DNA of 64,000 nucleotides from Telmatactis stephensoni (taxonomy: Eukaryota > Cnidaria > Anthozoa > Actiniaria > Isophelliidae). Below, one piece after another: positions 31,603 to 41,939 of the stretch. Within the stretch, counting starts at the first letter, position 1; each line of letters begins with the position of its first letter. The position numbers and the translations under genes are program-made. Under the pieces are notes generated by a model, which had not been told where the DNA came from, ran no database searches, and was given only the letters and a program-made list of their open reading frames with translations. The stretch spans positions 561,501 to 625,500 of the forward strand of contig JALIZF010001728.1 in NCBI GenBank assembly GCA_029948255.1, given 5' to 3'.

Positions 31603-31657
31603 ATCTTCTAGAAATCTTTCGGTTGAGTAGTTCTTAAAATTTCTATAAACAATTTTT

Positions 31658-32665
31658 TTAGAAGGACAGCGCGGCTTTTTTTGCGCGTCTAGTCAAAAAT
31701 ACAAGGGAGTGATCGCTAATAGAACACGGGATCACTCCAGATGCGAATATCTTGTCCTTATCTGATGTAATAGCCAGGTCAATCAATGTCGAGGACCGCT
31801 CTGTGACGCGAGTGGGTGATTTTATAAGTTGTGTAAGCTGATAAGCAATAAAGAGTTGTCGAAGATCCCTTGCTTCAGTAGAGAGTCTTTTGGGGAGCAT
31901 GTCCTGGTTAAAATCACCTAATAGTAGAGTCTCATAGCCTACAGCAGACGTTTTTTCCAGAGATTTCTCTACGTTGTTTCTAAAAGTGTTGTAGTCTTCG
32001 TTGGGTGGTCTGTAGATTGAGCAAACAAGGATCTTTTTCTTATTAGGAAGAGTAATTTCAAGCCAACAAGCTTCAACATTTTGGTTAATATCAGTTCGTT
32101 GACGAGCCATAAGCTTTGTGCTGTAATAAATCGCAGTTCCTCCTCCTCTCTGGTCATTTACCCGATCAGTCCTGATAATGTTATACCCATCGATGCGTAG
32201 TTCACAATCTGACCATGTAGAGTTCAGCCACGTCTCGCTAAGGCATAAAACATCGAATGGGTTGGCAATTGTGAGCAATTTCAGTTCATTGAGATGCTTT
32301 GGTAGGCTTCGGATGTTGAGATGAGCAATCTTTAGGCCAGGAGAATTTAATACAGGGTCGGTCCAGCCAGGATTTGGAGAAATATCACCAGCTAGAAGAA
32401 GAAGAGCAGCTAGAGAGCAGTACTGGAAGAGCTTGAATGCTTTAGACAGTTTCAGAGACTTTGGAGAGACGCTTGACTTTGGCTTGGTTCTAATTTTAGT
32501 TTTTGGTAACTCGCTTGACATCAGCAGTTTACCCACAAAAAATGAGCTAGTAGTAGTTTGAACAGTACCTTTCGACGATTCAAGAGGCATAAGCCCTTTT
32601 AGAATGATGTAAAGTAGGTAGAAACTGCGCAATTTAAACGGAGCGCCAAAACACACAGCCGCCAT
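31658..32665 (-). pseudogene. LINE endonuclease (APE-type) domain
   Basis: From ATG 32665 the frame encodes a 5' leader with hydrophobic run CSLAALLLLAGDISPNPGW, then an APE-type endonuclease: LKIAHLNIRSLPKHLNELK, VLCLSETWLN, DQRGGGTAIYY, VCSIYRPPNEDYNTF, LLLGDFNQDM, SSTLIDLAITSDKD and ISDHSLVFLTR. Catalytic positions in these boxes look preserved. The ORF ends early at 31658 by a frameshift; the following connector is in another frame. Confidence 0.85.
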
Positions 32666-33223
32666 GTTGAGCCACCTAATAATGCATGAGGAATGCAAGA
32701 ATAGTTCAACCAGTGATTCACTGATGTGGGTTATTTTAAAGTCTGCAAAGAAAAATGTGTGGACTCTAAAGAACATTTACTAGCTAGAAAGCAAATACTA
32801 GACTGTTTGCATTATTCTGATTACTACAAATCAAACATGATAAATTATAAACCTTATTATATTGGAATGACAAACTGTTTAATCAGCAGTGAACTCATGT
32901 TTTTTTATACTTTTTAGTACTATTTGATACAATATCATGCTTATTTTTGATGCACTCTATGATACAGAACCATTTAGGCCCCGTCCACACGTATACGTTT
33001 ACGTTTGTAAACGCATACTTTTTTATGCGTTTAGGCCTTCCGTCCACACGTAAACGCCTAAAACGCTCATCGTAAACGCATATTTTCGAATACGCTCTCC
33101 AAAGTGGATAAATTCGTAAACGACTAAAAAGCGTTTACGTGTGGACACCCGTAAACGCATACTTTCGAAAACGCTGACGTCATAACCTCGTTTCCAGTCT
33201 CACCGATGTAGCTTGAATCCAAT

Positions 33224-34510
33224 ATGGCGGACAATCGCTTGTTGGCGTCTCTTCTGCTTGGCTTGATTTCTAGCCTTGTTGCCTGCATTGAAGTCAATTT
33301 GTCCATTGTAAATGCCCATTTCAATTACATTAGAAGAAAGCTAAACCTAGTAAGGTTAATAAGTTCATTTTCAAGACGGCAGAGCGTATTAAAACGACTT
33401 GGAGGTCAAAACGTTCTACGAAGAACTCGAAGATTTTGGGTTAGACCTGGAAGAACAAGTGCTTGGTGGGACAACTTAACAGCAGGAATTGCCATAGAGG
33501 AAGAATGGAAAGAGAATTTTCGAATGAGCAGGTCTTCACTGTACAGTCTAGCTGAAGAGTTGAGACCCTATATTGAAGGACGAGCAACTATTATGAGATC
33601 ACCTGTGGATGTTGTGAAACAAGTTGCTTGCACACTCTATTACCTCAGTGATGAAGACCGCCTTCGGAAAACAGCTAATGCTTTTGGAGTTTCCAGACAA
33701 ACTGTTTCAAAAATTGTTCGTAAAGTCTGCAGAGCCATCACTTTACACCTTGGACCAAAGTACATGAAGCTGCCAGCAACAGAAGCAGAAGTTCAAGAAC
33801 TTGTGCAGAAATTTTACAATGCTTATGGCTTTCCTCAATGCTTGGGGGCAATTGATGGCACTCACATTGATATAAAGCAGCCAAGTGTTAACTCAACTGA
33901 TTATCTTAATAGAAAGTCAAGATATTCTCTAAATGTCCAAGCAACTTGTGATTACAAGTACTGTTTTATGGATGTGGTTGTCAAGTGGCCTGGCAGTGTC
34001 CATGATGCCAGAGTTTTTGCCAACTCAAGTATAAATGCAGCACTAAAAAGTGGTAAAATTCCTTATTGCATAAAAGAAATTCTACCAGATGAAGATGGAG
34101 TGCCTGTGTTTCTCCTGGGTGATCCTGCATATCCCTTGATGCCATACTTAATGAAAGAATATGCCAGTGGAGGCTCAACAAAACAGGAACAATACTATGG
34201 TATGACACTATGCAAATCCCGAATGGTAATCGAGTGTTCATTTGGTCGTTTAAAGGCAAGATTTGGTGTACTGAAGAGGTCAATGGATATAAACTTGGTT
34301 GATTTACCACATGTTATCTATGCTTGTTTTGTGTTACATAATTTTTGTGAAATGAACAATGAAAGAATAAATGAGGAGCATGTTGTTTCTGCTATTAACT
34401 ATGACAAAGAATTCCAGCCACCACGTGTGACCAATAATTACAGAACTGACTGCAATGAAGCAGAAGGTAAAAAGATTCGACAAATTCTTACAAAATTCCT
34501 CGATCCTTAA
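33224..34510 (+). CDS. PIF/Harbinger transposase 2
   Basis: An intact intronless 428-residue frame from the ATG of [11 protein letters not shown]. The N-terminal region is hydrophobic then basic ([12 protein letters not shown]), followed by a helix-turn-helix-like segment ([20 protein letters not shown]). The DDE_Tnp_4 core has [31 protein letters not shown] and [17 protein letters not shown], which supply the D, D and E residues, plus the conserved [11 protein letters not shown]. The length is typical for the family. It cuts and pastes the element at TWA-like targets, normally needing the SANT partner encoded at 36028-37029. Confidence 0.93.
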   Translation: MADNRLLASLLLGLISSLVACIEVNLSIVNAHFNYIRRKLNLVRLISSFSRRQSVLKRLGGQNVLRRTRRFWVRPGRTSAWWDNLTAGIAIEEEWKENFRMSRSSLYSLAEELRPYIEGRATIMRSPVDVVKQVACTLYYLSDEDRLRKTANAFGVSRQTVSKIVRKVCRAITLHLGPKYMKLPATEAEVQELVQKFYNAYGFPQCLGAIDGTHIDIKQPSVNSTDYLNRKSRYSLNVQATCDYKYCFMDVVVKWPGSVHDARVFANSSINAALKSGKIPYCIKEILPDEDGVPVFLLGDPAYPLMPYLMKEYASGGSTKQEQYYGMTLCKSRMVIECSFGRLKARFGVLKRSMDINLVDLPHVIYACFVLHNFCEMNNERINEEHVVSAINYDKEFQPPRVTNNYRTDCNEAEGKKIRQILTKFLDP

Positions 34511-34559
34511 AAGGGAGTTATTGCGCTGAACTGTGTCATGTTAAACTGGCAATGATGTA

Positions 34560-34858
34560 TATAGTCAATTGAAGAAATATCGTCGGCTCTAAAATCAAGG
34601 AAGCTGAGATGGAAATGGTGTATGGGATGTCAATAATTATATTCTGATTTATTTATTTATTTACACTGCAACTGATAAAAAATCAAAGCCAAACGGCCCA
34701 CCATCGCAGGTCCTGTAAATGCTTTTGGCATTTTGCATCGAAGTGAATGAATAAATGAATAAATCAGAATATTATTATTGACGTCCAAAGCACCATTTTG
34801 GTCTCAGCTTCTATGTTCTATGTTTTTAGACCCGACAATGTTTCTTCAATTGACTATA
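34560..34858. mobile_element. MITE in Harbinger 2
   Basis: About 299 bp with inverted repeats of about 60 bp (TATAGTCAATTGAAGAAA at both ends, then CGGCTCTAAAA/TCTAAAAACA and AGCTGAGA). It is inserted 50 bp downstream of the transposase stop, so it probably carries part of the 3' untranslated region. The TA-rich target suggests a TA-type duplication. Confidence 0.8.
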
Positions 34859-34899
34859 TCTGACATGTATATTGTTCTGGTTTTTTTTTACATAATATT

Positions 34900-36027
34900 T
34901 ATCAATTCTTGATCCTTGTATTATATTTTGGAAGGGGGTTCATTTACAACATTTGAAACATGAGAACTTAATGTAAATACTGTATATATATATGATCATC
35001 CTATATCCTATATCTTATATTGCAGTTTGAAGTTATTGTTGGTTTGGTTTTGGTATTAAAAAATTTTCAAACCAGTTTGATTTTTATTGGTTGTTGTTCG
35101 TTCCAGATTAAAAATGTAATACAATGGGAGAAAAAAATCAAACTGGTTTTAAAATTTCAAACAAAAAAATAATTTCAAGCCACAACATGTAAAGCTTTGC
35201 TCTAACAGATATCAGAGCTTTTGTACACTAGCTTTAACAAAATCACACTTTATTTCCACTCACTCAACACCAAATGTTGGTACTCTTTTGTGCCTCGCCA
35301 GGCACTCAGGGTTCTCAATAGAAGCTGGCAGCTGGCGAAAATCACCGGTTATTGCTTAGTTAATCGGCGGTTATAAAAATACTTACAAATTTATTTGCCA
35401 AATATTTGGTTATCACATCTCCGGTTACTATATACCATCTTGCTGCCTACTTTAAATTCTACTGAGAACCCTGGGCACTCCTAGAGCACAGCCTCAAAGA
35501 TGGCATCCATAATTTAATGATTACATTTGTAACAACTTGGTTGGTCTTTATTGTTCATGTTTACAAATAATAGCAAATCTGAAATTGTATTGGACTTTGC
35601 CACCAACTCAATGAATGGATTAAAAAATGCAAAACACACTTTTGATTTTCTTTTAATTTCAATGAGTTATTACTATTAAAACTGGGAACTGCTAATGACA
35701 AAATTGTGCTAATATGCTTTAAAAGCTAAAATAGACCCTATTGATAATACAGAGCAAAATACATTATTCTTGGGTTTATTACATACAAATAACAGTAACT
35801 TGATATGATGAAATATTTTTGTATGGATTCAAATAATTTTTATAAAATATTGTCCTAGAGTACACTGGATTGTATTTTTAAGAAAATATTTTCTATATTT
35901 GAGTTTAAAAGTTTAATAATCCATGCATCTATCAGTTCATACCCATTTTAGAGTGAAATATTCTTAGGAAGAAAGATTTAAGGAATAAAATATAAATATT
36001 TACAGAGGCTCACTACAATACATTATC
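34900..36027. other. Central non-coding part of Harbinger 2 with a foldback repeat
   Basis: No coding sequence is seen between the two convergent genes. At about 35035-35186 lies a palindromic repeat with arms AAATTTTCAAACCAGTTTGA and, inverted, TCAAACTGGTTTTAAAATTT. Its core TTAAACTGGTTT-like motif recurs in the Ginger-like element at 40.2-41.7 kb. Confidence 0.5.
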
Positions 36028-37029
36028 TCAAAGCCTATCATCAGAGAAAAGTTGCTGTGCGAAGGAAAAATGTCCATTATTCGAGTCTGACATTGTTGCA
36101 TTCATTTGTGGTACCCTAGCTGCACTTGGATGGCTTGAGTAAGCATTCGAATAGGCCATAGGTGGTGGCATATATTGTGGTATATTAGTAGGCTGAATCA
36201 TCATTTGCCTTAGCATAGCAAAGCCATCTGCAATAGATCCAGTAAGTCTTTCCAAATTTGAGGTGAGCTTGTCCATGTGAAGAGAATGCTCCTTGTCCAT
36301 GCATTCCATTCTGTCTAATAACTGTTTTTTGATATTAAAGTCCTCTTGTGCAATAGTCAAAAGTTGTGAATCGACTGGAAGCTTTCTCTTGAGTTTCTCC
36401 TGTTTGTATCCTTTGAGTTTTGCATCTAGTAAATTCCTTCGTTCGTTCGTAGTTGACTTGCTGGACAATGGCGTTGATTCAGAACTGTCACTTGTTGTCT
36501 CAACGTCGGCTGTGTCGTCTATTGACTCGGGGGAACAAGCATTCTCATCTGTGATCAGTGGACTAGAATCATCGCAAGTTTCGAGCTCTGCAGTCTCAAA
36601 TCCGTTGGGTAGCGTGCTGGTCGCAGGTGATCCACCCCAAATGCGTTCGCACAGTTCGAAATACAAGAGAACAACCCTTCCATGGCCACTTTTCCTTCCA
36701 GAATCGACTGCTTTTCTGTATTTAAGTCGAATATTCTTTAGCTTCGTAGTTAAAGTACCTTTCGTTAGCTCGTCTTTATCATGTGAGTAATCTTTTCCCA
36801 GTGTTTTAGCTTCCTCTTTCGTATTGGGATACTGCTCTTGATAGAGATCAAAGATGTCAGAATACTTTGTCTGACAAGTCTCCCAGTCGATATTTTCCAT
36901 TGATCTGGATACCTTATATTCGTTCGCAACTTTTAAAAGAAGTTCACATTCGTCGTCAGTCCAGACGTAAAAATCGCTCTTTTCATTATTCGGGTCTGCC
37001 TTTTTTTGCTTTTTGCCTGGTTTTGACAT
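36028..37029 (-). CDS. SANT/Myb-like partner protein of Harbinger 2
   Basis: An intact 333-residue frame from ATG 37029. An N-terminal basic segment (SKPGKKQKKADPN) is followed by a Myb/SANT-like trihelix domain (DFYVWTDDECELLLKVANEY, ENIDWETCQTKYSDIF, LTTKLKNIRLKYRKAVD) with the tryptophans expected for the fold. An acidic, serine-rich linker follows, then a helical region (KLKGYKQEKLKRKLPVDSQL) and a Met/Pro-rich tail. In PIF/Harbinger elements this second protein binds the TIRs and brings the transposase to the nucleus. It starts about 135 bp from the inner TIR region and is convergent with the transposase. Confidence 0.88.
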   Translation of the reverse strand: MSKPGKKQKKADPNNEKSDFYVWTDDECELLLKVANEYKVSRSMENIDWETCQTKYSDIFDLYQEQYPNTKEEAKTLGKDYSHDKDELTKGTLTTKLKNIRLKYRKAVDSGRKSGHGRVVLLYFELCERIWGGSPATSTLPNGFETAELETCDDSSPLITDENACSPESIDDTADVETTSDSSESTPLSSKSTTNERRNLLDAKLKGYKQEKLKRKLPVDSQLLTIAQEDFNIKKQLLDRMECMDKEHSLHMDKLTSNLERLTGSIADGFAMLRQMMIQPTNIPQYMPPPMAYSNAYSSHPSAARVPQMNATMSDSNNGHFSFAQQLFSDDRL

Positions 37030-37312
37030 GTTTTCTTCTTGTTCGTCAGCCTAGTACACGGAGAACTGTTTGAACTCGATCGTAAACAAACCACAAATGG
37101 CGCACGAAAGATGCACTCAATGGCGCGAAAACAAAGGATCGCTGGCTAAAGTCATCTACGCATGCTCAGTGCATGGTACTGATCGTTTACGAATCGTTTC
37201 AGCGTTTACGTGTGGACGGGCTAAAACGGTTCGAAAACGATTCACCGGATTCGTGTGGATGCAAATACTTTTATGCGTTTACAAACGTAAACGCATACGT
37301 GTGGACGTGGCC

Positions 37313-38680
37313 TCAAAAATTGAACTATTTAACTTGTTCATTTGGTTTTGTAAGTTAGAGTAATATTATTTAAGTAATCTTGGTTTTTAAACAATTTTAT
37401 TTTGTTATTCATTGCTGCTGACCTGGCCCTCAGTACTGATCGTAATGAATAAAAAGCAAAAGCATAATTTTGGCATTTCTTAACGAATTATAAGTAGTAA
37501 GAGTGCATTGCTTAAGCCCCTTTTAGGTGGAGGTTTTAACTAATTTGGATGGAGGGAGGTTAGAGGAATTAAAATTAATATTAAATCAATTCAGGTGGAG
37601 GTTTTGATTAAAGTATGGTTAGTCTAATTTACCGCAATCTCTAATGAGTAAATGAACTATAACACAATTTTGGTCGATTATTTTTGGCTTGTCGAGAGCA
37701 CAAAACATTAGTACAATATCATTGTGCAGATAACATCAAAAACAAATTATATTTTAAGTCTTTGAGTGCTTTTCTGTCAAGAAATCCAGCTCAATGATAT
37801 CCACGTGAGATTTGGCATCGAATTTGGTACATTAAGCGACATGGCAGCAGACTTTGATTGTTGTCAAACAAAGACTGTAATAACGATCAACTTTCCGCTC
37901 AAAACCTTTTGCAAACCACCCCAAATCTTGAACGATTCCTTAAAAACAAACTACTTACTCCTTGGTTAAAGTTGTATACCTGGTTATATGAGAAAAAAAA
38001 TAGAAATCGTTCTCTACTACAACAACAACAATAATAATTGAAATCCATGCATTACTATTCAAGTATACCAATAAGAGATATAAATTTCAGTAATAAAATA
38101 ACCAGATAAATTTCATTACGAATAATATTAAACAACCTAACTGGAAATTGAATCTTTAATTTTGGCCCTAAAGCGATGCAAACAATACTTACAAAATAAA
38201 CTTGAAGGAGACTTATTTAGGCCACATCCACAAAAGCATCTTCACTAATACGTTTTGGAGTGTATGACAAACCACTTGATATAACAGGCTTGGAAACATT
38301 ATAGTCCTCTTGTTGCAACCAGATTAAAGATACGTACTCATGCATGAAAATGTGCACCCACCTTCAATTAAAACTGTATTTTAACTATACTTATTAATAG
38401 CAATATGCTTACATTCCCTTCCCTCCATAGAATTTACTTCAAACCCATCCCATACTTAGACTGTATTTCCTTTGTGTGAAGAGGCACAACATGACTTAAT
38501 GTCCACATTGTGGGAGAAAAATTAAATTTTTCAATTTTTTCTAAAACAATTAAGTGATTGCAGATGCAAATTAGCTATAGTTAAACGATACCTGCTCCAT
38601 TTACTGTTTATCTTTGTCATTTATGAGTAGTGGAATCATTTCTAGCATTGTAACGTGAAAAAATGACTGAAATGTTCGCT
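37313..38680. other. Non-coding stretch
   Basis: No credible gene is seen. The short frames here have no recognisable motif. Around 37520-37610 the phrase AGGTGGAGGTTTT(A/G) occurs twice. The rest is AT-rich unique-looking sequence. Confidence 0.5.
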
Positions 38681-38689
38681 TTTTTAGCG

Positions 38690-39345
38690 AGCATCGAGCA
38701 TTGACTATCGTGCATCGAGCACAGTGTATCATGCATCGTGCCTTGGCTTAATGCTCGATCTAAGCTCGATGAAGGCTCGATGAAGGCTCGATCTATGCTC
38801 GATAAAGGCTCGATGATAATATAGAAGAATCATGAAAGTAAGCGAGAACGGTGAAAAGAAAACGTCGAGGAAAAGCATGCAAAGTTGTTTATGATGACCG
38901 TGAAAGGTAAGGAGGACGATTGCATAATGTGTGCTTCATACACAGTTCTGATTACTATAAGCTATCGCAGTCGATATTCACCATCTAATACTGGATCCGT
39001 GATGACTGTGACAAGCCGAGTCCATCGCCATCTTGAAAACCGAGTGGAGACTGGGTTTCGTAAGTTCCTTTTTTGTCTTTTTCTTTCTTTTTTCTGCGCT
39101 TTTTCAACCCAAATGATTTTTTTCAACCTTGAATTGCCATTATTTTAATTTTTCCTACAAACTTGAACAATTTCTTCTTCAAAAAAAGGAAAAAGAAATT
39201 ATCGAAAAAAATATTGTTTTACGGCTGCTCGATAAAAGCTCGATCTATGCTCGATGAAGGCTCAATGATAATATCGAGCATCAGTGATTGTGCATCGTGC
39301 ATTAATGCCCGATTATCGTGCATGCCTTGGGCATGATCCTTTTTT
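38690..39345. repeat. Two clusters of GCTCGAT/ATCGAGC motifs
   Basis: The 7-mer GCTCGAT or its complement occurs about ten times between 38694 and 38815 and again between 39225 and 39290, often as GCTCGATGAAG or GCTCGATCTATGCTCGAT. TGCATCGTGC motifs lie at both outer edges. The two clusters enclose about 400 bp. The arrangement resembles subterminal repeats of a non-autonomous DNA transposon, but no clean TIR or target duplication is visible. Confidence 0.5.
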
Positions 39346-39621
39346 GTCGTAATTTTGTTACGCTGGTGTGCACCAACATCGTGCGCGAGGCCAAGAGGAA
39401 AATTGAAAAACTAAAATGATAGTTGTGGTTTGGACAGTCAAATTGAAGAAAAACACATTTTGAAAACATAAAAACTTAAAACAAAAAAACAAAACCAAAA
39501 AATCAAGCACTTTTTCAAACGGTTGATCCATGGACTACTTAAACTCAGAAAATTGTCGAACATAGTAGCTTATTACGGCAGGTATCGTCAGCTCAAACTC
39601 ACCATTTTTAGTATCAATGCA

Positions 39622-40019
39622 TAATAAATAAATTTAATAAATAAATAAATTAGGAGTAGCTCATCACCCTTCCTTGCAGCTAAGTGCTGAATTGCGAAGG
39701 GCGCAGCTCAACGTGATCGAGTCGAAGGTTTACAAGTTCGCTTTCATTACAAACAATTGAACAATCACACATTTACATACAAATTTACATACACATAGCA
39801 GCCACCATACGACCCATGTCTGATCACGGAGCACAGCTTAGATCGAAACTAGTTTGTTTTTACAGAGGGAGGAAAAACCGCAGAACCTGGAGAAAAAACC
39901 CTCGAAGCAAGGGAGAGAATGAACAAGAAACTCAAGCCACATGTGATGCCCCGTCCGGGGATCGAACGAGGGACCACAGCGGTGACAGACCGGTGCTCTC
40001 ACCGCTCGGCCACCCTTGC
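39622..40019 (-). mobile_element. tRNA-derived SINE
   Basis: On the minus strand a tRNA-like head starts at about 40019 (GGGTGGCCGAGCGGTGAGAG, matching an A box; GTTCGATCCCC, matching a B box). A conserved-looking body follows (CTCCAGGTTCTGCGG, TTTTTCCTCCCTC), then a tail region and an AT-rich (AAAT)n end near 39622-39655. Pol III internal promoter boxes are the main evidence. The body resembles metazoan SINE central domains known to me, but I could not compare them. Confidence 0.8.
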
Positions 40020-40392
40020 AAAGCTGCGTCTTCGCTGTCTGTTTTACTCGCCACCCGATTTGTCATCATCATAGATCGCAGCAAGCTGCGAAGCCTTTAA
40101 CGTAGGTCTTGGAAAAAATTCGCTCATTCGTTCCCAGATTCCCGGGAGTTTCAGTTGTCCAATATGGTGGTTGGGTACAAATAAAGTGCCGTTTTTTGAG
40201 GCGTGCGTGCCCGCCCGGCGTGTATGTTATGGTTTGAATTTATAATTAGTTATTTATTTTAAAAATATTTTAAACTTGTTTCATTTTTTAAACTGGTTTA
40301 AAAATATGAAACAAGTTTCATTTTTTAAACTGGTTTAAAAAAATTGTTTAATTTTATGAATTGTTTTTGTTTGTTTGTTTGTTTTGAAACTA

Positions 40393-40583
40393 GTCTCCAA
40401 GTACCTTGGGGTTAGGTTTAGGGTAAATATTGGGGAAGACTTTGTCTTATTTTAAATGAAGCACCAAGTATCTTGCAGTTAGGATTAGGGTTAATATTGG
40501 GGAAGACTTTGTCTTATTTTAAATGAAGCACCAAGTACCTTTTGGTTAGGTTTAGGGTTAGTATTGGGGAAGACTTTGCATTG
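40393..40583. repeat. Minisatellite, period about 82 bp
   Basis: About 2.4 copies of a unit running CCAAGTACCTTGGGGTTAGG, TTTAGGGT(T)AATATTGGGG, AAGACTTTGTCTTATTTTAAATGAAGCA. The TTAGGGTTA stretches are telomere-like by chance or origin. It lies in the left part of the Ginger-like element. Confidence 0.85.
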
Positions 40584-40699
40584 CATAACTGGATGTAGTT
40601 AGCTAAATAAAGACAAAATAAAACGAAGTCTCAATTCTTTTAATTGCAATGTAATTAAGTATTATTGCATCTCTGCTGTTGCTTTGCAAGCTGCTGAAA

Positions 40700-41085
40700 A
40701 TGTGCACATATTGATAAAAAGGTTTACAACCTTTTGATTGACAGAATAATTGTCTTGAATCCACTTGAGCGTGATTTGTCTCCCTCGATGAGCAATTCTT
40801 TGGTGGGCAATAGAAAGAACATCATAGAGCTTGTGTTTTTGAACAACTTTTCGCCTGTCTTCTGTAACAATGTTGTCATTTAAGTACTTCCATTTCTTTC
40901 TTGTAATTGTGGTCTTTTCCTATGTTGTCCAAGGTTCGTCAACTGCTGGATTGGCTTCTGATTCAACTGCTTCATCTTCAATCTTACTTTTTAAATAATA
41001 TTTAGCTTGGTTGTAGAATTTATCATCAATTGCGTTATTGGAGACATTTTTGTTTTCTGTTCAGCTTTTAGCTTATTCAGAGCTT
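40700..41085 (-). pseudogene. Integrase N-terminal (H2C2 zinc-binding) remnant
   Basis: Minus-strand reading gives RKKWKYLNDNIVTEDRRKVV followed by HKLYDVLSIAHQRIAHRGRQ and NQKVVNLFINMCTF. The H..H..C-containing pattern is that of integrase zinc-binding domains of Ginger/gypsy type. One internal stop, and no catalytic core follows. It is the only coding remnant of its element. Confidence 0.55.
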
Positions 41086-41261
41086 CATAAAGTGCTTCTT
41101 TATTAGTATTCACACAAACTGCTCAGGCCATGTTTGATTATGATTCTACTGCACATGCGCATGAATTTTAATAAAAAGTGTGAAGTAATAAAATATTCAT
41201 AAACAGTACATAGGAGAAAAAAATTAAGTTTAATGCGATTCTATAAACTGAAGTCTTCATG

Positions 41262-41328
41262 GCATATTGGTAAAGACATGGCTTTGTAATTCAAAGGTTA
41301 GCGGTTCGAATCCCATTGAGGTAAGAAA
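41262..41328 (+). ncRNA. tRNA-Thr(UGU)-like sequence (pseudo-tRNA or SINE head)
   Basis: CTTCATGGCATATTGGTAAA resembles an acceptor arm and A box, TTTGTAATT could be an anticodon loop with TGT, and GCGGTTCGAATCC is a B box. The acceptor ends CTTCA and TGAGG can pair. The T stem and anticodon stem are poor, so this is more likely a decayed tRNA or tRNA-derived repeat than a working gene. It is inside the Ginger-like element. Confidence 0.4.
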
Positions 41329-41939
41329 ATGAAGAAAAAAATGCTAATTAACTTAGACAGGAAGTAAGGTAGACAGGAAGTGAGGTAGACAGTATGACAA
41401 TAAGGGTAGAGGGAAGTATAGAAGGGGGAGTGTAGAGTGAGTAGAATACCAAGGGAGGGGTGGGTGAAATTGTTCTAGTTCTTTTAAGAACCCCCCCTAA
41501 AAATCCAAGCCCCTGTTTTTTTAATGAGTCCCCAAAAATATAAATCCCTTTTTAGAATGCCTGTAATCCTAAACCAGTCAAATTTAGAAATGAACTGGTT
41601 TAAAGAAATTGAACTAGTTTAAGAAACTTAAACTAGCTTAAAAATTTGCTACTAATTATAAATTCAAACCATAACATGTACATACATATACAAACTTGTT
41701 TATTCAGTACCATAAATTACAATATTTAATTTACATTTAACATTTAACAGGCTTACAGGTACTAGCTCTCTACAATAACCTTGGGGTTAACCTAGGTAGA
41801 TAGCTTAATTTATACATAATTTACATTTCCTTAGTCAATCACAAATAACAAATAGACATTTAAAAGTGAAGAAAGCAAAAATGCGAGATTATTACAGATA
41901 AATGGATCAAAAACAAGAATTAATGACATGAAATATAAT

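Larger units (their letters stand above)
29400..32780 (-). mobile_element. Nearly full-length LINE (CR1/L2/Jockey-like), minus strand
   Basis: A minus-strand LINE running from an N-terminal endonuclease ORF (start about 32665) through RT to a C-terminal domain ending at 29568, with an A/T-rich AAAT-type 3' tail near 29400-29430. Two lesions break the ORF2 frame: a frameshift near 31655 and a rearrangement near 30690. 29201-29400 between Harbinger 1 and this tail holds no recognisable gene. Confidence 0.85.
32977..37312. mobile_element. PIF/Harbinger element 2, apparently complete
   Basis: 4336 bp with TIRs whose outer ends read GGCC-C/A-CGTCCACACGTAT and continue as repeated AAACGC and TACG motifs (about 32977-33180 and 37160-37312). 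The flanking 3-mers are TTA (32974-32976) and TCA (37313-37315), a duplication with one later change. Two intact convergent genes, a transposase (33224-34510) and a SANT/Myb-like partner (36028-37029), make it potentially autonomous. A MITE and a foldback sequence are inserted in its central non-coding part. Confidence 0.88.
40225..41676. mobile_element. Ginger-like element, internally deleted
   Basis: 1452 bp with ends TGTTATGGTTTGAATTTATA and its inverted copy, and a 4-bp duplication TGTA (40221-40224 and 41677-41680). TG-type ends, a 4-bp duplication and an integrase zinc-finger remnant inside fit the Ginger superfamily. The arms also contain several TTTAAACTGGTTTAAA-like palindromes. Confidence 0.65.

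Noticed and set aside
32990..33180. TACGTTTACG-rich sequence as a CpG promoter island or origin
   Set aside because: It is the TIR of Harbinger 2 and is mirrored at 37160-37312.
36293..36790. Plus-strand frame of 165 codons
   Set aside because: Antisense shadow of the SANT-like partner gene of Harbinger 2.
38690..38820. CRISPR-like array of short repeats
   Set aside because: Repeats are 7-11 bp, irregularly spaced, partly in both orientations, and the DNA is animal; no cas gene.
40393..40583. TTAGGGTTA stretches as telomere repeats
   Set aside because: They occur only as part of an 82-bp minisatellite unit and not as a hexamer array.
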